Position numbers and translations under genes: made by a program
Notes under the pieces: generated by a model
Told to the model about the DNA's origin: nothing
Databases searched by the model: none
What the model saw: only the letters and a program-made list of their open reading frames with translations
Shown: positions 57,169 through 64,000 of the stretch, piece after piece
Layout of the letters: every line of letters starts with the position of its first letter
Numbering within the stretch: position 1 is the first letter of the stretch
Origin: Trichaptum fuscoviolaceum
Taxonomy: Eukaryota > Basidiomycota > Agaricomycetes > Hymenochaetales > Trichaptaceae
Length of the DNA: 64,000 nucleotides
Assembly (NCBI GenBank): GCA_910574455.1
Contig: CAJSYZ010000005.1
Coordinates: 1,054,001-1,118,000 of the forward strand
Direction: 5' to 3'

Positions 57169-58697
57169 CAGGTCGTGAAATATATGGCAGGATATAGTTC
57201 GCTTGGAAGATAGTAAAATAGATCCAGTGTCAAAAGCTGTAACTTAAAAGAAAATCGGAGCTTGAATTTACGTAATTAACCGGAACTGCAGTGGGAACTC
57301 TACTAGTATCCGAGGGATGATAGCGCAATTGTTTACTACTTGCAGTCGTCCACGGCCAGAAGTCCTAACTCTCATGCCCTGTACATAGGTAGACTCGTAA
57401 ACCAGTCATTACAGTAACGACTGGCTTGCGAGTTTAGTACATAGGTGCGCTGCCTAGTATATGCAAATATTGGACATGGAGGGCCGTGTAACTTCATGTT
57501 GCCAGTGTGTTTTGCATGGGACGTAGGTGACTGAATACATCATTTTTTTGTTAGCTTTTATCCGACTGTGCAAAACACAGCCTTGTTCCGAGCGATTGTA
57601 CAGCATTCCTTTTTAAACGTATTCTTCTCCCATCTGCGGCCCCTGATGATAAAGATCCGGAAATCATTGCATGGGACATTATTAGAAATACTATCAGCGC
57701 TCGCGGCGAGATCGCCTTCAAGTTCGGAGCGGAGCTTCGGTAGTCATGGCACCCTCTTTCAAGTTACTGACGATCATCCTTTTACGATTTCCTACGGTAG
57801 AACGAATGTGCGCAGCTTTCCTAATAGCAAGTAATGAAAGGAAGGAGTCTTAGTGCTGTTGCAGTGAAAGGATTTTTGACCATGCATGTGAAGAAGGTCT
57901 GGGCCGTGACTCCGCCTTTTGAAATTTATCGTTGCGCCCGGAAGGGAATGCCGATCAAGGGTAGCGATATGATCGTAACACGCGCCAATGCTTGAGGTTT
58001 GGTTCCGTTGATATACGGAAGCTAAATGGGAGTTGAAATTTAACTTGAATGTCACAACGTTGATGAGAGCTACAGCCAAGGAGGATTTACGGTTTTAAGC
58101 CAATTAGCTTATGTATCTTGAGGATTTTCCTATGTTGTACTCTGTTAACATATACGAATTTGACTAGCTACCCTTTCTTATAGGAATACCTACACTTTGT
58201 GTTTGTACATATACAATCTGAGGGTTTCAACATTGAGAATGTACTACAAGTCTAAGCGACTGCTGCCTACTTAACACTGTTTTCAACTACTAGTATTTGT
58301 TTCCCACGCCTTAAAACTCAGTATAAATTCGATTGGCATTATTCCACTTATCTCTTTCTTTTGTACTACTTACTCTCGCATTATATATCCTTGTTTAAAC
58401 GTCCTTCCAGGTGATCCCCTCAACGGATTTCCCTCAGGGCTACATTCAAACTGCTGAAGGCGATAAGCGAGAGTGCGAGTGCACGGACCAGGTCCGAGTC
58501 CAGCGCAACGGGCGACTGCCGAAGGACCCTGAATTGCGCTACAGCTGCTATTACTGGCCACTCAAGAATGCACATCAATCTTAACATTAAACAAAACACA
58601 ATTCCCCTCTCTTTTTCGCTCTTTGATCATTGCATGCTCCCGACGGCGACGACGACGAGCTCACTGCACATAACAGTCCCAAAGTGCCACTCACACA
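57169..58697. other. Gene-poor intergenic region
   Basis: About 1.5 kb upstream of the phosphatase gene. A GC-richer stretch at 58,400-58,540 could be promoter or leader. No gene is supported. Confidence 0.4.
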
Positions 58698-61500
58698 ATG
58701 CTCGTCGCCGCCCACACGACTCTCCCGACATTTCCGGACGCGCCAGCAGCAGTTCGCCGTGCTCGCGCCCATCAGCCTCGTCTCCAGTACTCGCATCCCC
58801 ACAGCGCCCAACGCGTACACCAACAGTTTGCAGAGGCTCTGAGCGCGTCTCCGGCGCTGGTTATTCCTGATGGGCATCCTATTCTCGCCAGCCCGAGTGC
58901 CCCACTGCGAGAGAAGCTGATAGCTGCACAGGTACGTGTTCTTCTGGACATAGAAAGGATAGACAACGAACGCTTAATTCTGCGTTCCGATATCCCCGTG
59001 TGGTCCGCAGCTTGCGCACCTCGCGTCGCAACACCACCGAAGCGAGCACAACCGTTTGAAATTCGGCGCAAAAGGTAAGTCACTTATGAAGGTCGCCTTT
59101 TTGGCTGTGATGGTGGAGTACTGACGTGTGATGAACGCAGGTTCACCGGTTGTATATGTCCCGTTGTCTGTGCTTCAACCCGAGCATGTTAGGCAGCTGC
59201 AATTGCACCAAGAGGCGAGCTGTAGGCGACAGGCTTGGTGGCTCAGCACTCGGGAGCGTTATTCTTCCTCAAAAGCCCCCTCGTCGTCATTGAGACCCGT
59301 GGCAGACAACAACTCTGTTCAGAACGGTGCTGTAAATGCTCGGTCTGGGGAAGCAACGCGATTGTTACCTGCAGTTGTATCATCACCACCAGCAGAGCTT
59401 CAACAGGAAATTTCAGCTGCGATCGAGGCTCCTCTGAATACTACACCGTGTACGATTGCCAGTCAGATGATAAAGACTTCAGAGACGCATCCCATAAAGT
59501 GAGTCGCAAAGCGCTATCAAAAGATCTTGTGTGATAATTGAAGACCATTATTTTGTAGTATCTCCATGGTCATCCCTTACGAATACCTTCCGGTCCTTGC
59601 CTCCCAGCTCCGTCCCGCATCCCCAACCTCACCTTATATGTTTTACCTTCCCCCGAAATATTATCTCGACTCTATAACATCTATTCCTATTCCCGGAGCG
59701 CACACTCTCAACTCTCATTTGATCTCGGTTTACCAACCTCCTCCTACATCAAATCCAATGTTCGCGCCTGCTGTACGTTCACCACAACTACTGCACACTG
59801 GAGTTTGTTCGCCTTCGATAATCTGGAACCAGCCTGCAGGACTTGACCTTCTGAAATGTGCGCTAAATGATGTAGACAATGTACACCATCCGGAAGGTTG
59901 GCGGCAACCCAAAAGAGAAGACGCGGATATGCCAGTCCCCCCACCATTCTTTGTTCCCTCGCAGGCTGTGCAGCTCCCGCTCTGTCCACAACGGCTCATG
60001 ATGGATTCCCCACCTATCCCTGTGACCAGTCCCCTCCCGTCGGATTCAATGTATTGTCAACAGACATTTGCGCCGTACGAAATATCGACAGGCATGGGAT
60101 TCCCGCATCTACCAACCCCTCCAAGTCCGCCTACTGGTGTTATTAGACGACCGAGGCACGAGCGCGCTAGTTCAGCGCCGCCAGCACTCGCCTTTCCTCC
60201 ATTGCGTAGTCCGAATCGCAAAGGCCTGGGTGGAGTCGAAGGGAGGACGACTAACATGAGTAATGGCAACGGACACCTGAGATTGAGCATTCCGCGCAAT
60301 AGGTCGCATCCGGAAGTTACGGTCAAGGCATCTCCTCCGCCTGGAATTCCTGCGTTTGTACTTGAAGAGAAACCAAGCGAGCAAACGGATGAGTTCTCAC
60401 AATCGTTCCATCGACAAAATGGTGATGAAGTACACGAAGACAATTCCTTCTTTGGTATCTCTCTGACGCAGAATCCTGCATTTCTGAAGCAAAGTGATGA
60501 GCGGGGCCAGATGCTTCCCCCTGCCTCACCAGTACCTATCTGGACAAACGGTTCAATTCATAACCCACATCCCTGCCTTAATTTGCCTCATACACGTACT
60601 GTAATCCCCAAATTGGGGAACCTGTTCCTTAGTTCTTGTCCAGGAAAGAAAGGTAAGATTGTCGCGTCAAAACAATTATAATGTAATCTGATGAGCTTCT
60701 CTATTCAGTCCGTTTATCGGGCCCTGTGAGGGGACGTGGCGCGATCTGTAGGGATTTACGTGTAGACCTGACCCGGATAAAGGATCTAGGTGTGGGCTGC
60801 ATCGTTTGGTACGTTGTCGAAACTATTTCGTAGGAGTCTGCTGCGGGAATTAATGGCCATGATCTTGCAATAGTTGTTTGGATGACAACGAGCTCGATTT
60901 CCTTGGTGCATCGTGGGCTGATTATTCTTCCGTTGCTAATGACCTCGGTCTGGACGTCCTTCGGTGAGCCTATACAGTTTTTTCTAAGCAATCACTTAGG
61001 TAAATTATACTCATACCTTCGATCCATCCTATCCCAGACTACCCACTCCAGAAGGCCTTGCTCCTCTCACGCCTGAAATCCTCGACGACCACCTTTCGCG
61101 TCTCATCCGTGAGTACACCCTCCACGGTATCCCCATCCTCTCGCATTGCCGTGGAGGCGTCGGCCGTGCAGGCCTTATCGCGTGCTGCTGGCTCCTGAAG
61201 TTGGGGCTTTGCGGCTGGAAAGACTCCGACCTCTGTGCGCGCACGCACTCGCCCGTGTCTGCCACCGGATCGACTTTGAGCCCGGCCGCAGTGGAGGTTC
61301 CACCGGCCCTTCTCGCGCAGGCGGCTGCTCATGGTGCGGGTGTGTGCCACGCGACTGTGCAGCTCGTTGAGCGTGCGATCGCGGTTGTGCGCCGGCGACG
61401 GAGCTTGAAGGCCGTGGAGACATACGAGCAGGTGAAGTTCCTCGTGGACTTTGTTGAGCACCTAGACGCCAAATCTGGACCGCTGAGCGACGTTGAATGA
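58698..61500 (+). CDS. CDKN3-like / dual-specificity protein phosphatase with long N-terminal extension
   Basis: Seven exons, 58698-58931, 59011-59074, 59141-59498, 59559-60652, 60709-60808, 60874-60963 and 61038-61500, sum to 2403 nt (800 residues). Residues 1 to about 580 are Pro/Ser-rich and probably disordered. The C-terminal phosphatase domain reads SGPVRGRGAICRDLRVDLTR, IVCCLDDNELDFLG, LRLPTPEGLAPLTPEIL and then the signature HCRGGVGRAGLIACCWLL (C-x5-R), with the nucleophile near residue 683. Order and spacing resemble CDKN3/KAP, which dephosphorylates cyclin-dependent kinases, but the substrate is unknown here. The general acid is probably an Asp of the CLDDNE loop. A missing second intron at 58,932-59,010 would break the frame, so it was included. 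Confidence 0.85.
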
Positions 61501-62369
61501 TAGCTTGCAGGCCCTTCAATCGTACGTTGTATGCTTCGACTTATAATCACCAATCAGCACAGCAAATTATTCCAACCTTATCATTAGATAGATTTGTAGA
61601 CCTTTTCCTTTCTCGGTTTTCCACACTCTGTGCTGATTACTCTTCCTCTCCTTTTCTTATCACCATCGCAGAGGTGCATGAAACTCATGTGAACGTAAAA
61701 AGAGACCGCAGATTAAGCGTTGTATCTTTAACCCGCAAACACTTGATATCTAACAGTATCGCTCGTTCTTCTTCCTCTTCCGTTTCTGTTTCTGGATTCC
61801 ATTGTATATCTCATTTGAATGGTGTGTTTGTGTTTTGGTCGAGGTTCCTTCCCCCTACATATACATTAACGCGTAACTTATAATTGCTCTCGCTTTCGTT
61901 TGGAATATTGTACTTAGACACCATAACACAATTAGTGAACAATGTATTCAAATTCTTATAAACCTCGCTTCTTGCTGGAACACAATCGAGTGCTTGAACG
62001 TCACTAACGATGTGGAGTTGCTAATAATGCCATTACTCTACAGTGTATAAATCTGTATGTACGTCTAGCCATGAAGCTATCCAAGTCCATTCCCTTTCTA
62101 CATCAAATCCATGACATGACAAAAGCATAAGCAAATAACAAAGCGAGAATGGAAATAAAGAAAATAAGCAGAGTAATAAATTGATATGAGGATGCATTGG
62201 TATGCAGTGGGATACAATTGATTTATGCGAGAATGCTTTGCGAGTGATGTAGGGGCTTGCTTGAGAGAACACAACATTGTCCATGTTTGAAGGGTTTGTA
62301 TGTATAAAAATCCAAGAGGAATGCCAGTGATGCGAAGAGCTATAGCGTTTATTAATGCACAGAGAATAC
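61501..62369. other. Convergent 3' region
   Basis: T- and A-rich DNA between the phosphatase gene and topoisomerase I, both ending here. No gene or repeat is seen. Confidence 0.5.
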
Positions 62370-64000
62370 TCAGAATACCCAGTCCGATTCGACTTCCCGG
62401 GCCCATGGGACTAGAATCCGGGTTAACCTATGCGCCCAAACTATAACTTTAAAACTTACATTTAACAAGAAGCGACTTCGAGAAAATCTTCTCGATCGGC
62501 ACGTTGTATTGCTTGCACCAAGCTTGGGTAATCCTGTAATAGAAGCCATAAGATAACGAAACATATTTCAGGGTCCAACGAAGAAGCTCACCTAGGATCC
62601 AAATAATTAATTTTACTGAAGAACGACGTTAGCGTTCATTAATGTCGAAAAAGGAAGTTCGAAGAACCTTGTTCCCAATGCCACTTCCTTTCCTTCCTCT
62701 CGATCCATCATCTGAAGCTTATGCGTTTTGATGCGCTCATCAAGCTTCTCAATTGCTTCAACAATCTTATCTTCCGTTTTCCCCCTCTTCACCGAGGACA
62801 AACCTGTTCCGCGCTCCTTCCTGAGCTGCTCGAACTCCATTTCAACGTCTTCCAACCGCTTTTCAAGAACTGCATCATCCTTGAGCTTCTTGCCATCTGC
62901 CTCAAGTTTCTCATTTTCCCTCGCGAATTTCTTTTTTGCCTTCTCGATCTCTTTCTCTCTCAACTCATCCTCATATTGCGCAATCCAATCCTCTTCAAGA
63001 TCGGATTCGTCATCTTTGTACTCCTTCTTTTTCTTGTATGACGAACTTATTTGAAAGAGGGTATGTCTGTGTTTCATACGTTCGTACTTGATCGCGCGTA
63101 ACTATGTATAATGTGTTAATTGTAAGATCGACTTCAACTGTTATTCAGATGAATATTCACCTTATCGTTCATCTTCTCCATGGAAACAGAATGGTTCTTC
63201 GACACACTCTTTTGATGATTGCAGAGAATAGCAACCATACGATTTGCTTTGTTGTAGGCGTTTAGTTTCTCCTGAACTGAGACATCGCCTCTGGGCGTAA
63301 GCAGGTCGAGTTGTTCCTGGAAGGTAATAGACGCGTTGTATGTACGGAAAACCTTCGCAGTAAGACCAGGCATGCAAGTTGTTAGATGTTTGTTCAGCAG
63401 TGTAGTCTATATAATAAAGTAAATGTCCTGTTAACAATAAAACTGAAGAATGAAATGACGCCCTTACGTTTACGCGATCAAACAAGTCATCCGTGTCTTC
63501 CTTGTTGTTTTTGAATATCCGAATATTCTTGAAAACTTGTGGATCGACCTCAACCCTCTTATAGAAGCGTATCGAATCTTTACCAAGGAAATCGAAGACA
63601 ACGAAATTGGGTGGTTCAAGTGTAACGTGTTCGCATCGTAAGGAGCAACAGCCAACAGTGTCTGCCTCTTCTGCGCCTTTCTCGTTACCTGCTCGGAGGG
63701 CAAGCTTGTCGATGAAATACATGGCTGTAGCTCTTTGTCGGTCTGCCATAACCTTGCTTCTAAGGTCACGGTTGTAGTCTTGACGTATACGGTCGACGTG
63801 TTTCTTTTGTTCGTTATCAGCGAACTGAGTCTGACACAAAAACTTTGACAAGGCCTTACCTTGAGCTCCCTCGCCTTCTCAAACTTCTGCATGTCACTCT
63901 GGCCCTTTAGCGAGGAGCCTGCAGCGAGGAATACGTACTTGTGCTGTCCGTTGACGTTTTCCGTCCAGTTGGCTAGCCAAGTAACCGTCTGATCGTGGAT
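62370..64000 (-). CDS. TOP1: DNA topoisomerase I, 5' partial
   Basis: This type IB enzyme relaxes DNA by nicking one strand through a tyrosine. The N-terminal part lies beyond the window. Exons here are 64000-63860, 63803-63470, 63416-63161, 63101-62668, 62616-62593 (24 nt), 62533-62460 and 62410-62370. Core motifs: [52 protein letters not shown] (with catalytic Arg), [11 protein letters not shown] and [11 protein letters not shown] with another active-site Arg. A charged coiled-coil linker follows (about 63,050-62,700), then [11 protein letters not shown] with the catalytic Tyr, and a C-terminus [14 protein letters not shown]. All core residues in view are present. Nothing is odd except the tiny Tyr exon. 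Confidence 0.95.

Noticed and set aside
58932..59140. Apparent frameshift between the first exons of the phosphatase gene
   Set aside because: Adding the intron at 58,932-59,010 (GTACGT..CCGCAG) restores the frame through all exons.
1..64000. tRNA, rRNA, CRISPR, plasmid or insertion-sequence features
   Set aside because: None was recognised by reading. A covariance-model scan for tRNAs was not possible, so a missed tRNA cannot be excluded.

Overview
The window is nuclear DNA of a filamentous basidiomycete, most likely an Agaricomycete. Genes lie on both strands and carry many 45-80 nt introns with GT..AG ends and CTNAC-like branch sites. The families present are typical of mushroom-forming fungi: a MYND-finger protein, a GMC oxidoreductase, a class IV chitin synthase and a Tag1-like giant protein. 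No prokaryotic operon, CRISPR array, rRNA or tRNA gene was seen. I could not name the species.

Layout. 1-9.3 kb: 3' part of a Ser/Pro-rich low-complexity protein (+), a MYND-finger protein (-), hydroxymethylbilane synthase HEM3 (-) and an AlkA-type 3-methyladenine DNA glycosylase (-). 9.8-14.3 kb: one poorly resolved gene-like stretch, then mostly gene-free DNA ending in an imperfect tandem repeat in front of the next gene. 14.3-18.0 kb: two basic, low-complexity, probably nuclear proteins, with a possible 58-aa gene between them. 18.9-20.5 kb: mitochondrial tRNA threonylcarbamoyltransferase QRI7. 20.9-30.3 kb: one very large multi-exon gene for a Tag1-like DUF3712-type membrane protein whose lumenal part is a triplicated unit. 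30.3-35.0 kb is gene-poor. 35.0-43.8 kb: secreted GMC oxidoreductase (+), a short unknown protein (-) and the TPR exosome cofactor SKI3 (-). 46.5-50.1 kb: class IV chitin synthase. 52.0-54.5 kb: a small TEN1-like OB-fold protein and a LETM1-domain mitochondrial protein. 58.7-61.5 kb: a CDKN3/dual-specificity phosphatase with a long disordered N-terminal part. 62.4-64.0 kb: 3' end of DNA topoisomerase I (-).

The most unusual content is dispersed between 44.6 and 57.2 kb: four paralogues of a tiny secreted protein (66-73 aa) with eight cysteines and a shared three-exon structure, around the chitin synthase, TEN1 and LETM1 genes. Two copies are halves of a roughly 0.95-kb inverted segmental duplication. 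Three share a 27-bp upstream box 225-228 bp before the ATG. One copy is frameshifted at a poly-C run. I know no family name for these proteins.

A second theme is very small exons placed on active-site motifs: 11 nt in HEM3, 7 and 21 nt in the DNA glycosylase and 24 nt carrying the topoisomerase I catalytic tyrosine. For most multi-exon genes the exon sums are multiples of three, which is the main support for the models; this was not computed for SKI3, the Tag1-like gene, TOP1 or the two partial or unresolved models. All homology statements come from motif recognition, not a database search.
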